32,381 nt of DNA from Hyphochytrium catenoides (GCA_900088475.1 FLMG01001932.1:722-33102), one strand, 5' to 3'; counted from the stretch's first letter, positions 18,353 to 30,883 are shown. Numbers and translations: made by a program. Notes: generated from the sequence alone by a model not told the origin.

Positions 18353-19283
18353 ACTCCCTCTCTCGTGTGCGTCTTTGTATCTTGGCCTATGCTCTCTTTC
18401 TCTCCTACGAGCTCTTTCTTCTACGACACAACTCCAGTCCTCCTCACGCGCCTGCCTCTCTCTCTCTCCCTCCCAATCTTTCTCGTCTATCTCATAAGAG
18501 AATAAACCTCTCCACTCCTGGTCTTATTGACTCCCTCTAGTGATGAGGACTTGCCAACTCTGTCGCTTCGTTACTCGTCCTACAGTTTCTGAGACGTCAG
18601 TGTTCTTCGTGTGTGGCTGGCACTTTCTGCGCAAGCTCATTACTGGGCGGGAAGAACTTGGAAGCTTTCCAAGCAGGACATTCTTCGAGTCTCTTTCCCT
18701 TCCCGGACCGCACCTAGCTCAACCTCTTAGAACTGATGACCGAGAACCTCAGGATTCTATGAGTTGTTGTCCCGTTCCCTTCCAGAAGTCTTCTCTTTAA
18801 TGAAACTCTGTCTTCTGGCCTTCAGGTGGGAGTGAATGCTGCGAAACAGAGACAGGAAAAGGTGTATAAGAAGTGTAAGATTCAACGGATACAAAGAGAC
18901 AAAAAATCTGAGGAGAAGACGGGCCAGAGGAAAGATGGAAACGTCTTGATAGAGAGACAGAAAAGTAATCTGAGGATCCTGCTGATAGCGAGTCTGTTAG
19001 AGAAGACAAAGTTTGGGAGAGAGCAGATCCTCAAGTGCTGGTTCACTTTCTGTGAACCCTGTCGCTCTGCGGGGTAGTGCTATAGTAGCCTCTCCCTTAG
19101 GATCAAGACGCTTATAGACACCTACAGGCTACAGGCAAGAGGCTTATATAGCGCATGAATGCGATGCTGTAGGCAATGAAACCTCTCTTTTGATGCTCTT
19201 ATAGATAATCTTTCATCCTAACAATAGCTAGTAACATTGTCACAGACTATACAAGTCGCTGGGATCTCCCCCTTCCTGCCATA
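18353..19283. other. 3' flank of the INPP4-like gene, nothing firmly identified
   Basis: Plus-strand open frames at 18540-18800 (starts MRTCQLCRFVTRP from an ATG at 18543) and 18826-19077 (Lys/Arg-rich, no ATG at its start) have no recognised family. The part near 19283 should be the 3' UTR of the leftward phosphatase gene. Confidence 0.35.
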
Positions 19284-22200
19284 CTAGGAATCCCTCGCCT
19301 GTATCGATGTCGCCATGTCCTGGATACTGTCCATGGGTGGCTTATAGATCTCAGGCAGGTATCGGCGCTGAATAGAGTTGAAAGAGTACTTCGGCCGACC
19401 AACGTTCTTGAAAGCAACGCCTAGAACAGACGCAGAGAGCGTAGATTCAGTAAAGCTCTGACCGAGGATGCTGTATCGTGTTCATTCCTCGGCCCATCCT
19501 TCGTGTCTCTTTTGATAAGAATTCGTTCTGCCACGTTCTACGCCCACCTCCGTCAATATGGTCTTACCTATACGCACTCCATGCTGCCTCATAATATTCG
19601 CCAGGGCAAGGATGCTCTCCGCGGAGTATTTTCCTTGCTGCCTTAATTCTTCCACGTCTTCTTCCTTGCTGCTGTCGGTCCTTGAAGACACAGTCAAGGG
19701 AGAATGTGCACCGTGCCTTGTCAGCAAACGTGATTGCTCAAGAGTGACAGACATAGCTGTCCGATCTAGAACAAAAGAGCAAGCGGTTAGTAACAACAGT
19801 GTTTCAATCAGCGGAAGGGACATAGAAACAGCTAAGACGCTAGCTCTTTCTCTACCTTTCCCTGACTTGCAGTAGGTAATCCTCCCGCCATTCAGCCATC
19901 GCACTGCCTCGCTGGACCTCAGAAGAATCTTCTCATTTTTATCCTCACTTGACTCCAGACTAATCGCAGTCTCAAGTCTAGTAAGGCAAGAGACAAGAAC
20001 CCACGTGGGGACTTCAGTTGGTTGCACCAGAAGATGGTTAACAGGGTCATTACCTCTGCATCAGGGTGAACACAGTGTCATCTGTCTCCGCCCTGGAGAG
20101 CCATCCACAAGGTAGTTTCGCAGGCCCAGGTAGCCTCTTGCTCGCCTAAGAAGCGTACAGAGGGGAAAACGAAGTGGTACAGTGAGCTGGAGTCGACGAC
20201 AGGCTGTCTTGAGACTCTAAGGAAGGTAAGAGGCCTGTAGTCATCACTTTCTGAGTGAGAAGTACGACGACAGAGGGCGAGAAGTCGCCATGCTTGGGAA
20301 AGAGCAGGATCTGCACATGCTAAGTTCTCCAACCTACTGACATAGTCACTACGTGGGAGTCGCGGGGTGTCGTGATAACGTAAATAGAGTGCTGGAAAGC
20401 CCATACCCCAGAAACTGCTAGGAGAACAGGGGCACGGCACTTACCATAAAGGCAGCTTCTCTCTTTCTGTAGTCCTTGTACTTGTCATGGTAGGACGATA
20501 GGAGTCTAAAGCTTGCCTTGTTAATGCCTTGCTGCAGATAAACTCCCTCATCTCCGACAGTGTTGACAATAGATTGCATCTCATTGATTCCCTAAGAGGC
20601 AATGAGCAGATAAGGAAGAAGAGGGTCGATGGAGAGGGAGAAGAATGTTAGGTTGCGTAGCGTTTGAACGAACTGCATAAACCGATGTGGGGAGACACTT
20701 GAGGCATCGCATCAGCTAGACAATAAACTTCTCCTTCCTTGCTTTCTTCTCGCGCCTGTAAGCTCTAACCATCTGTCCTTATCATTGTTTCTCGCCTCAG
20801 CCTTACCTGGCTAAAGAGGACAGGAACAACATGAATCAGCTGGCCATGTTGAAGCGGCGGAGGAACGCGGTGCCATACAAGTGGAGAGACAGTCACCTCA
20901 ATAATGTACCGCCCTTGCTGTGAAGATGTCAAAGCTTGTTAGCAGCGGGCTAAAAAGTGTTAGGCAAGAGGTCAGCATACAGGTGGAGGATGGACGCACG
21001 AACAGTGGAGGCGGACGTAGAGAGATCATGTATTGGCTGTCATGAGAACTAGCCGGAATGCAAGGTACCAAAGAAAAGAGGATGAAACGAGGGTGCTCAC
21101 CTCTCTCTGCAGATATACGAGGCCATTTGGGTTAGCGGTAGGAAGGACAAAGTCTGTGCCAGCTGTGGATTCCTTCACGGTCTCAATTGTGTGTTGCGGC
21201 TTAGCTTTGGCCTTACAGAGAGAATGACAGAGAAGAAAAGTCAAGGTTAACAAAGCAAAGGTAGAAGGAAAGGCCTGGACAACACGACTAGGCAATAGGC
21301 AAGGGGATGAAAGAGGGGACCACTGTTGAGGCGGTTCGTGAAGAGAAGCGTGAAATGAGACCAAACGACTAAGTGCAAGGTCTAGACAGCCGTTGCCCCC
21401 TTCGATTCAATTACCTCTCTATATTCCCGCTCCTCCTCTGCTGTTCTCTCTCTCAGCCGGAAGGCAAATTCTTGAAGGGCATTGATGGCGATGGCACCGT
21501 CTGAGAGCATTGTTAACTCCTTTGCATGAGTAGAGACAAGACTTTCCCATCCTAAGAGAAAGCCAATAGATAGCATTTGAAGAAGAGTTTCCTCTGGAAG
21601 TTCTTTCTGAAGTATGAGCTCCAGACGACTGCAAAAGGCGGTGACAAGGGTCGTTACCGCCTGAGACATGCAGATGCACTTCCGTAGATAATATTCTGCC
21701 TAAAGGGCACAATGGTGAGGTGAATGGAGAAACTCACGGAGCGCCTCAAAGCATCACGAATAAGTAAGACGGTTTCGCAGTCAGTTGCCTAATCGGCAGC
21801 ACTAGCGTACTAGGGGAAGGTCAGTGCGTACGGATGATATAAGGCGACAGGAACTACGACAATCACGATATGTAGATAAAGTAGCGAAGGTCGTAACTCA
21901 ACGGGCGGAAGTAGCCCCGTTCAGACCTTCAGTGTCTCGAGTTGCTGCAGAAGTCTGACAGGACTTTCAATGGGGGCCTCATCGAGTCCTGAAGGGCAAC
22001 AGAGACTGTCAGAATGTAGGAAACAAAGAAGTGGCGGCTACAAAGGTGAAGAAGCGTCTGAGATATAAGATACAAACGTTCCTCCGCTATCGAGAGGAGG
22101 CGAGTAAGACATACCTGAGCTTTTGCCTGCTAGTCCCGCCTTCTTGACTGCGTTTGTTGTTGCTCCCTTGAGTGCTCTCGCGCTCACCTTTGCACTCTAT

Positions 22201-25200
22201 AGTAGGGAAAGAAGCCCATTAAAAAGCAAGTCCATTTAGTGAGACTCCTGCCAAGTGAGGCAGCTGTAAAGGAAGAACAGCAAGACAACTAGTGCCTATA
22301 CAAAGAAGTAGAGTCCCTTTGGCCATTTACCATGACGGCAAGTTTGATTCCTTGTCCGGCTTTCTGACTGATGTTCGAGGCAAGATCCCTAGGATCTTTC
22401 TGCGACTTCTTATCCTGGTCATAGTCGGCCGATGCTACCTCCAATGCCTAACCGGAGACGTTTCTTAGGGAAATGAACAAATATTGGACATAGTACGCCA
22501 GCTTGCAACGGCCTTTCTCCATCTCCGATTATGCCTTCTACCATCTTGTGTCAACTTTCTGTGCTGCGATCTTTCTGTAAGCGAGAGATATCTCATCTTG
22601 CTTTTCCTATCCTCTCTCTTCATCCCCAGTGCGACCTTTACTATAGCCTCGCCTTTCATCGATGTTTCTCTGTCTCTATCACTCCAACCGTCCCTCTCAC
22701 CTTCAGAACGTCTCCTTCCGTGATGTGGAAGTCGACATCATCTCCTTCAACCTCTCCCTGCAAGGGAGCCTCTTCATCTGGGGGCAAGAACGCTGAATCA
22801 CCTGTAGTGTAAGGCAGTGCTAGTTAGTACATCAGCGGGAGACTAACTATGAGGGCAGAGACAGAGTAGCTTGTGAAGGTTAGTAGTAGGGATGTGGCTC
22901 TTACATCTGTCGATAGCGTGGAAAGATGCTCTGTTGGGCCCCTCCGGCTCGTCTGCTACGTTCTCAGCCTCTGTCAGAGAGTTGGACTCGCCAGCCAGTT
23001 CAGCTAACGAGTAAGAAGAGAGAGTACTCCGTAGCTGCTTGTCAAGCTTGTCAATCTTTATAGCCATAGCGTGAAGGCCTACTTAGACAGCGTCAGCAAC
23101 ACATCAATATCAACAAGAAGACAGAGTAAGGGTTCTTTGAAGACCTAAAGAAGAAACCTAGGCAATCAGTGACAAGCTAACACTAGGATTAAAGGGCTAC
23201 CATCTTTGTCGAGTCCAAGCCAGTGCGCCGCCGGAATGCCGACAGATACGTTATCATAGGTAGCATAGGACTCATAAAAAGGAGTTTGGTCTGTCAAACG
23301 AGTTGCCTGGGGTTGTGCGGACTTGATAGGGAAAGCAGAAGGCCATAAGCACAGGATAAGTGGAGACTTAAAGTGCGATCGAGAGCTTGTATCCATTTCA
23401 GAGCAAGGAAGGGGGAGAGGGGAAGAAGGTGAGATTTAGCTGAATAGTAGGGAGAAGAGTATTTAGCAAAGAGACCACTGGAGGACGATCACCTTCGTTG
23501 GCGCCTGGTCTTGCGCTCCAAAGTCAGAGAGATCTAGCAAATCGATCTCCTTGACACTATTCATGCAATAGTTCGCAAAAAAGCACACCCATGGTCAGTG
23601 CAACTCCAATGCAAGGTCAGGAAGGCAACAGAGGAACGAAGTCGTTGAATATCAGGCCAGACCTTTGGAGACAAGAAATTAAACCAAGGCTGGGCCGAGA
23701 CCTATTACTTCTTACATGTCTACGGTCTTCTCTGCATCCAGACGGAAAGATGGCTGCCAGATGTTAGGGAACACTTTCCAGTGCTCAACCTAACGGTACC
23801 ATCGAAGCGTGAAGTGAGTATGTAGAATTGATGCCTAACTAACGAAGGAAGCACAGAGAACGAAACTGAACTATGTGCAAGTAAGCCAAATGAAGCGTAA
23901 ATGGTCCATCTTGGTTCTTCTCTCACTGCCTGAGGACTCTTCCTTCGGTCCTTTAGCGCGTTATACCTGCAGGTTTGTCGGGATCGCCATCAGTTCTTTG
24001 CTCTTCTTGAGCTGGGATGACTTGAAACCTCGTCCACCCTTTGCCATTGTTTCATAGAGCTGAGATAGTTGACGAAGTAGGAATACTTGGTGCTTTATCT
24101 TAACCGCGTGCTCCTTCAGGAAAGATAGCGGAAGATTCTCATAGACTGGATAAAGAGGGTGATTTGGCCTACGAAACGGCAGATGAAAGGTTAAGAAGAG
24201 AGGGACCGATCGTGGAAATTCGCGTATGTGCGGGGCAGACTCTGAGAAAAGTGCGTCCTTGTTAATCTCAAAAATAAGTAGATTGCAATAGAGAGAGAGA
24301 GAGTCATAAGCGTCATCTTACTTGGGGCTGCTCATTCCCGTGCAGAAGAGGCGGCTTCTTGTGGGAACCCTGGTAACTACTCGCACCGGTGCGCTCGTTT
24401 GTGGAGAGGTCAACCTAACGCCCACATTGACCTGAACCTTTGGTGTGCAGTCTCGTCGAATCTCTGAGTCCGGAGCGACAGAAAGTGGGAACCACTGCGA
24501 GAAAGAGCTGCCTTGCACCCCTGCGATGTATGAGAAGCGGTTAACAATGGAGCACAATGCATCAACGCAGATTTTAGAGATGGACCGATGCATCCGTGGA
24601 CATGGCTAAGAAGCAAGGCGGCAGGCAACCACAAGAGGATTTGCTGGAGAGGCTCAGAGGGTTTACTTAAGCAGAGGAGAAGTTAAAGCCTAAAGAGCTT
24701 ACCTTCAACGCCTCCAAAGTCACCAGTCACCGGCAGGAGGGTTTGCTGCAGAGGAGAGAGAGGAATGTTCACTTTTCCGAGAACCGCCTTTTCGTAGCCT
24801 TTGAAGACGGAGTATCGCTCATGCACCACCTCCAGGTTGATGGAGGATGAGAAAAATGCCTCGGAGGCTGGAAGGTAGAAAGTGAACGTGTACCCGCGAT
24901 TATTGTGCACTAATCCCTTCTCAAGCTAACCGACAGTCAGTGCAGAACACAAAGAGGGGAGTGAGAGGGACAGATGGTCTTTGATTGCCAAGCGCTTTTA
25001 AGTCAGTGACCGTAGTAAAGGGAAAGACGAGAGCCGTTGGCAAAGCTTGACGTGCTTACAGCATTGTAAGGAAATAAAGTGTGGAAAGGCCTCAAAAGGG
25101 CATTAACGATGAACAAGCTCCAGCTGAGAGGAGGGCTAAAGGTTAGACCCAGAAAGATAACAGGCGTATACGGGGCAAAGGTTGGGAAGAGTCACCAGGG

Positions 25201-28200
25201 TACTTATAGAAGGAGCGTCGGAGGGTCAGCAAGAAGAAGATGGCCATCTTCTCATTTTGGGAGTTTCAGGTTAATGGTGATCAGAAAATGGAGCTACCTT
25301 GCATCGCAGTCTCCTGGAGACGCAGTACTTAGTATTAGGCTTGGGATAGGGACACTTGTCCATGTTCTTGTTCGTGCTCCACTCCGGAGAGGAGGTGAGA
25401 TACTCTGTATTGGTCCTCCCGATGGTGCGACCTTTAGAGGTTAGAGGAGAGACGACGGGACAAGACGTCAGAGTGAGGTAGGTAAATGGCCATAAAGGCA
25501 GATGGGGCTGCGGTATACCTAAGCTGCCATTGGCCTTGGCTGTCCCCTTGCTAGACGAGTCAAAATAGAGCATGACGTAGGGTGAAAAAGGGTTGCGGAC
25601 GGTGTTGCCTGCCTTTAGAAGGCCCTTGACCAGATTTTCTGGAGACGTCGTTGAAAACGGGTGACAACCAGAAGACAAAATGGAAGCACAAACATAAGTT
25701 AGTGAGCATCCACTTAGAAGTTGATAGAGATTAAAGAAAGCCAAGCTAAACAAGGTAAACAGGTGCCATTCTACGGGCTCCAAGAACTGAACAAGGAGCC
25801 CCTCAGAGCACTTCTGTAGACTCACTTTGTCCTCCTGCTGCTGCTGCAGCAGCTGCTGCCTCTTCCTCTTCCATTCGGATGAGATCCGTTGCACGCGGAA
25901 TCTATACGCCAGAAACGCAAGACCATTAGAACCGTGAAGTTGAGATGCAGGGCGTAGCGTCAGTCCCTTGAAGGCTGATGATCTACTCTTAGCGTTTCTG
26001 TATATGTATTTCACCAGTTGCGAATCTACTCCCTTTTTTTACCGCTATACCTCTACTTCTTGCCACCTAGTCGTGTAGGCACCCGCTGCTATTCAGCGGA
26101 GGTCCAAGAAGCAGCCTCTAAACTCTCTCTCACTCTCGGAAGAGCCGGTTCTCTCATCTTGTGAGGATCCCTCTTCCCCTCCTTTAGACCTTACCTGTAC
26201 TCTCACCACCATGTAGTTGTTGCTGAGCGCCTCTGCATCGTTGTCAAAGAAGCCCAGCCGGACTCTGTGCTCGTTGTAAGTATGGAGCCAGCTCTCCAGA
26301 AGAGAATTCATCTCATAAAGACATTCCCGAAGAAAGAGGGAGGGAATAGAGTAGCAATAGCTCACTTCTGCCCCTTCCTCCACAAGTAGAAGAGGAGAGG
26401 TCGCACCGACATTCATCTGAAAGTAATGACGGCATAATGGGTGAAAGAAAGGCCGCACGCAGTGAGTTGAGCGACAAAGATGGAGACAAGCGGAACATTA
26501 GAAATAGGCTAATTATGACAGCAAATATCAGTAACATATAATGCTCGACCGGCTAGGAATGGAGCGAGGTAGAGGTGAAGGCAATGCTCCGTTCCACATA
26601 AAGGAAGTAGTCCCAGAGCGAACTAGCACTAGAAGAAGGAGCTTCTACCAGATACTTTTGTCCTAGCAGCCGCTTGGTAATCACTTGCGTGTGTTCTTGT
26701 CTTTGCATCGGAAGAGAGACGATCGATATCGCGGCACTCTCTGTGAAAGGGGAAGAAAGCTTGAACTGCGACCAGGAACCCTTCTTAGCGTCACACTGTT
26801 CAGGATTAGGACAAGCGGTCAGAAAATCTTGCAACCTTGCCAGTTCTTTTCCCCCGTTTGTCTCTCTAGTTCTCTCCCTTCAGTTCTGTCAAGCTTCCGG
26901 TATCAATCAATCTCTGAGCGTTCTTTGACAAGGTCATGCCGTTCTGTCTGTTAGTGAGCCTACCATTAGAAGCTCTCTACTCACGAAAAGCGACTAGATT
27001 GGTCAATGCTCTCTTTCCCTTTGTCCCTGGTAACGTCTCTGCCTGGCTAGAGCTGTCAACAAGGTCTAATCTCCAACTTACCCTTTTCATCATCTCCCTG
27101 ACTGTGGTCTGGTAGGAACCAAAGGTCAGGTGGGTACCTGCTCCTTCGTCCACGTTCAGTCGGACCTCAAGTGTCAGAGTCCTGTCATAGCCGACAGGAA
27201 CCTCAAGGCTGGGGACAAGGGAGAAGAATAACTCTGGACCCTTTCCCATCTCTGTGGCAAAGACTTGTCGGTTCACCGTAGGAAGACTGCAATAATTGAG
27301 AGGGTGACGATCAGACTCATGAGATCTGATGAAGGCTGCACAAGCTCAAGTTTGCGCCCACGACCTAGAGGAGGAGGTCTACCTGATAGGCTTATTTTCT
27401 GTAGAGAAGGGAGATGAAACGAGGACAGCCACGTATGCCTCATCCTCTCCCTTTTTACCACCCTGCCACCAAGAGCGATTCTTCCTATCCTCTGGCAATC
27501 GCACTCCAGAGCATGACAGTCCGAAGTGCAGCTGCTCATAGCCTGATAAAAGAAGCAAACCAAACGAAGGCAAGACAGAAATGAGGAAAGGTGCAGGATG
27601 CCTCCTAGCGAAGAAATAAAGAAGACGCAAACCGGAGGACTCACATACCAAGTCAAAAGGAGTCGAAGGCGTTGTATGTGCGAGAAGGCAGAGGTAGGAG
27701 GTGAAGATGGCAGAATAGAGTGTATAGAAGGGAAGGCTGACTAGCAATAGAGTCCAAGAGACATAATCTGAGGGAATCCAAGCCAAAACATCACCGAGAA
27801 TACGGAGAACATAGGGAACTAGGAAGACGTGGAGATCTGACAGGAGATCAGAAGCAAAATGACTATGGGGTAAGGCTGCTAAATGCACTCAAAGCTGACC
27901 AACAGCGGCACATACCGGGCTTCGTTTCGGTGTTCCACCAGAGAGAAGGAGACGTGGATTTTACGTCCTCTCCCTTCACGGCAACTCTTTCCTCGCCCAG
28001 ATAAGGATCTTCAAAGTTTGAGCCACTCTTAGGCTTGATAAGCGTTGTCTTGGCTTGAGGCAGAGATTCTCCATTCGTCGTAGCAGAAATAGAAGGTGAA
28101 GGGCTGGAGGAGCTTTGCCCACGGAAGCTCTCCGCCTTCAAGAGCGTTTTCTGCGTAGAGTTAGACGAAGCAGCCGCCCCGTTGGTTTGAGGGAGATTAG

Positions 28201-30211
28201 TCTCTCCTGTTCCCTTGACAACGCCTCCGCCCCCCGAACGAACAGATGAGGAGGAGTTGTTGCTGCCAAGGGAGCCCGTGGAGGTGTTTACACCGAGGTT
28301 TGCAAGACCTTTGAATGAATTTTTGGTTACTGAGCCAAAGAGAGAGAGCGCGCTGAAGTCACCCTCTTTCTGCTGCCCGTTCAGAGACCCAAAAGGAGGA
28401 GGCTGCGAAAATGAGGAGGAGGGAGAGAGAGAGTTCATTTGGGAAACAGGTGTTGTTGCATTGGCCGCCATCTGCAGCGACTGAGAGCCCCATCCGGAAG
28501 TAGGGGGCGGAGATTGCAGTGGTGGGGGAAAGCCTATAGGGTGAGGGCGGACATTTAGAGGGAAGGACGCCTCATCCACTTCGATAGCATGTTCTCTCAC
28601 TTTTCTAGGGCTGCTCTACTGAGATGGAGATGGCGTCGTCTCTCTCTCTCTGACGGCCGCCATATTACCATTGCTATCCTTCCTTCTTTAGCCATTACAA
28701 CATCGTTCAGCTAGCTCTATTTGTTTCCTTCTTGCGACTTGGCGCTCTTGTCTTTCTTACCTGACACACTCGTGCTGGTGCTCAAGGAGACATTGGAGTC
28801 TAGTGTGGCAAAGGGATCGAAACTCTGAAAATTTACGCCCACAGGTGGTATGAGGAAGGCAGAGAGGAAAGGGAGAGAGAGAGAGTGAGGGAGAGAAAAA
28901 GAGATAGCGATATATACAGAGCGAGAGAAAGAGAGAGAAAGAGAGGGAGAAGAGTCGAAGTGAGAGGCCAGGGGAGAGAAAGGAGATTGCGATATATGCA
29001 TAGAGAGAGAGAGAGAGAGAAAGAGAGAGAAAGAGAGAGAAAGAGAGAGAAAGAGGGAGAGGAGAGTCGAAGTGAGAGGCCAGGGGAGAGAAAAGAGATT
29101 GCGATATATGCATAGAGAGAGAGAGAAAGAGAGAGAGAAAGAGAGAGAAAGAGAGAGAAAGAGAGAGAAAGAGAGAGAAAGAGAGAGAGGAGAGTCGAAG
29201 TGAGAGGCCAGGGGAGAGAAAAGAGATTGTGATATGTGCATAGAGAGAGAGAGAAAGAGAGAAAGAGAGAGAGAAAGAGAGGAGGAGAGGCGAAGTGAGA
29301 GGCACAGTGCAGATAGAGAGTTCAAACAACAAAGAACCAGGAGGAAGAACAAAGAAAGAAGCGGAGAAGTATCATCCTCACAAGCAAACCGCACTGCTTC
29401 AGAAGAAGAGAAGAAGAACGGAAATAGGAGACAGAATGAGCTAAAAGGAGGGACAATGACCTGCAGCGACGACGAAGATATGGTGGGCTTGCTGATGGCT
29501 TGGCTGCTGTGCCAGAGAAATGAAGCTCGTTACATCGAAGCGTCACCTTGAGGAGGACTCTCCGCACAAGAAGAAAGGAGGGAAGGAGAGAAGAAAGAGG
29601 CAACATACAGGTTTGGCTAGGGCAAAGTACTAATGACGGAGAGGTGCAGAGAAAGAGCCGGGCACAGAGAGACAGACCTGAAGCAAGAGTCAGAGAGGTG
29701 AGGACAAGGACTTCTCAAGCCATAGCGGGTAGAGGAGAGAAAGAGCAAATAGGGACGGTTGCTGCGGGAGACAGAGAGCGACTTACGGAGACAGAGACAA
29801 GAGAGAGAGAGAGAGAGGCAAAGACATCAGAGAAAAGCTTTGTCTAGCATCACCTTTTCGCTGCACTATCATTGAAAGGGTCGAAGGTCGGGAACAGGGG
29901 AGCTTGCGGCGGGGCCAATGCCGCGGTCGTCGATGGACGCACCTCTGCGAAAGGGTCGAAAGTGGTGGGCTGTTGACCTTCATTGCCGTGCAAGGAGAGA
30001 GAGAGAGAGAGAGAAAGTAAGAAAAAACGGTGACAGCACTGTAGAGGGAGAGAGTCCACAAGACAAGGAAAAGAAGAAAGCTAGAGTTAGTTGAGAGCTC
30101 TGCACCTGTACCATTCTTGACAGGTTGAAAGGCAGAGAAGGCAGCAGGAGCTGCAGCCTTCTTCCTCTCTGGAGCTGAAGGAAGGGAAAAGACGTCAAAG
30201 GGATCTGCCAT
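19284..30211 (-). CDS. INPP4: Inositol polyphosphate 4-phosphatase (INPP4 type) with N-terminal FDPF motifs, 30 exons
   Basis: The enzyme family removes the 4-phosphate of PI(3,4)P2 on endocytic and plasma membranes. Exons (5' to 3'): 30106-30211, 29854-29977, 28761-28822, 27916-28593, 27383-27542, 27082-27286, 26649-26795, 26195-26416, 25826-25987, 25519-25624, 25356-25431, 25060-25090, 24703-24925, 24322-24520, 23967-24168, 23493-23549, 23201-23321, 22905-23078, 22701-22801, 22331-22447, 22115-22196, 21927-21988, 21415-21699, 21101-21211, 20807-20917, 20445-20591, 20054-20145, 19856-19977, 19548-19765, 19284-19406. Total 4626 nt, 1541 residues, all joins in phase. Diagnostic: catalytic CKSGKDR (C1424-R1430) followed by TAMSVTLEQ, split by the intron at 19766-19855; a VGIPAAHWLGL block; the VVPVLFSQGINE block; and a PKYSFNS/YKPP C-terminus. 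C2-like regions lie at about 324-470 and 569-830. DPF motifs are at residues 3, 43, 68 and 79. Length exceeds animal INPP4 (about 950). Weak joins: exon 3/4 acceptor, exon 7 donor (alternative 26598), exon 9 and 10 acceptors, exon 11/12. Confidence 0.92.
28761..30211 (-). other. Exons 1-3 of the INPP4-like gene: DPF motif module
   Basis: The ATG at 30211 lies in an ACCATGG context. The first three exons encode 97 residues with four DPF tripeptides, three of them FDPF, spaced by low-complexity Ala/Pro/Ser sequence. DPF motifs are known ligands of the AP-2 alpha-adaptin appendage and of EH-type endocytic adaptors. Joins 1/2 and 2/3 are in phase with GT-AG borders (exon 3 acceptor TTTTCAGAG). 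It remains possible that this module is a separate small gene, because intron 2 is about 1.03 kb and the exon 3/4 acceptor is weak. Confidence 0.65.
28864..29306. repeat. GA-rich minisatellite inside intron 2 of the INPP4-like gene
   Basis: Four copies of a unit of about 95-130 nt. Each combines a core (GTCGAAGTGAGAGGCCAGG, then GAGATTG-GATAT-TGCATAG) with a variable GAGA/GAAA tract. Core starts are near 28954, 29065, 29194 and 29289, the last being degenerate. The transcript strand reads CU-rich, so the predicted Leu/Ser-rich open frames across it are artefacts. Confidence 0.85.
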
Positions 30212-30505
30212 GGTGCCTGAAGACCCAGTGCTCTTGCGCGCTGTCTTTCACTTGCACAAGAGAGCGGGACAGAGGATCTGACGTCTTCACAGTGACGCGC
30301 TGCGCGTCTTCCTTGACGTCTGAAGATCGTCAACCAGACAGCGCAGGCGGAAGAAGAAGAGAGGCCTCAGAGCGGAGATGGAATGTTGGCACCAGCAGAG
30401 ATGAAGGGAACATGCACAGAGAGCCAGAGAAAGGTGAGTTGCATCCTTCAGCAACCCGTGCAGGGAAAGTGCAAGAAAGAGAGACACACACACAATGAAG
30501 GCATA

Positions 30506-30551
30506 AAGGAAAGAGAAGGAGGAGAGAAAGAGAAAGAGAAAGAGAGAGAGA

Positions 30552-30598
<47 letters not shown>

Positions 30599-30662
30599 AG
30601 AGAAAGAGAAAGAGAGAGAGAGGGAGAGGGAGAGAGAGGGAGAGACAGAGGGAGAGAGAGAG
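30506..30662. repeat. GA microsatellite upstream of the INPP4-like gene
   Basis: About 157 nt of GA/GAAA repeat with few interruptions (for example a GTGAG step near 30556 and GGGAGA units at the right end). It lies about 300-450 nt upstream of the ATG at 30211, in the promoter or 5' UTR. Purine-rich on the plus strand, so pyrimidine-rich in the sense of the gene. Confidence 0.85.
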
Positions 30663-30883
30663 GATTGAGGGAGATAAAATAGTCTTCAATGGAAACATAG
30701 CTTAACTTGTGTGAAAAATATAAATTATCCTTGATACGAGTAGCTGTTTGCTGGTCCACAGCAAGAAAGAAACACGAAGCTTTCCTCTCATAAACAAATG
30801 ATTGTTTCAATCCGTTACGATGTTGTCTGAGTTGATGGAGGGATGGCCGCAGATGATGGGGAAGGTCATGGGAGAGAAGAGAA

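Noticed and set aside
19766-19855. Stop or frame break in the catalytic motif (CKSGKG followed by unrelated residues)
   Set aside because: A GT-AG intron of 90 nt lies here; splicing restores the motif CKSGKDR in phase, so the catalytic site is intact.
20078-20440. Minus-strand 120-codon open frame within the INPP4-like gene
   Set aside because: Exons 20445-20591 and 20054-20145 join directly in phase 0 with strong GTAAGT and CTTCTTAG borders and match the family order, so most of this frame is intron.
28717-29394. Two long minus-strand open frames rich in Leu and Ser (225 and 191 codons)
   Set aside because: They are translations of the GA/CT minisatellite in intron 2 of the phosphatase gene; composition follows the repeat and they overlap each other in different frames.
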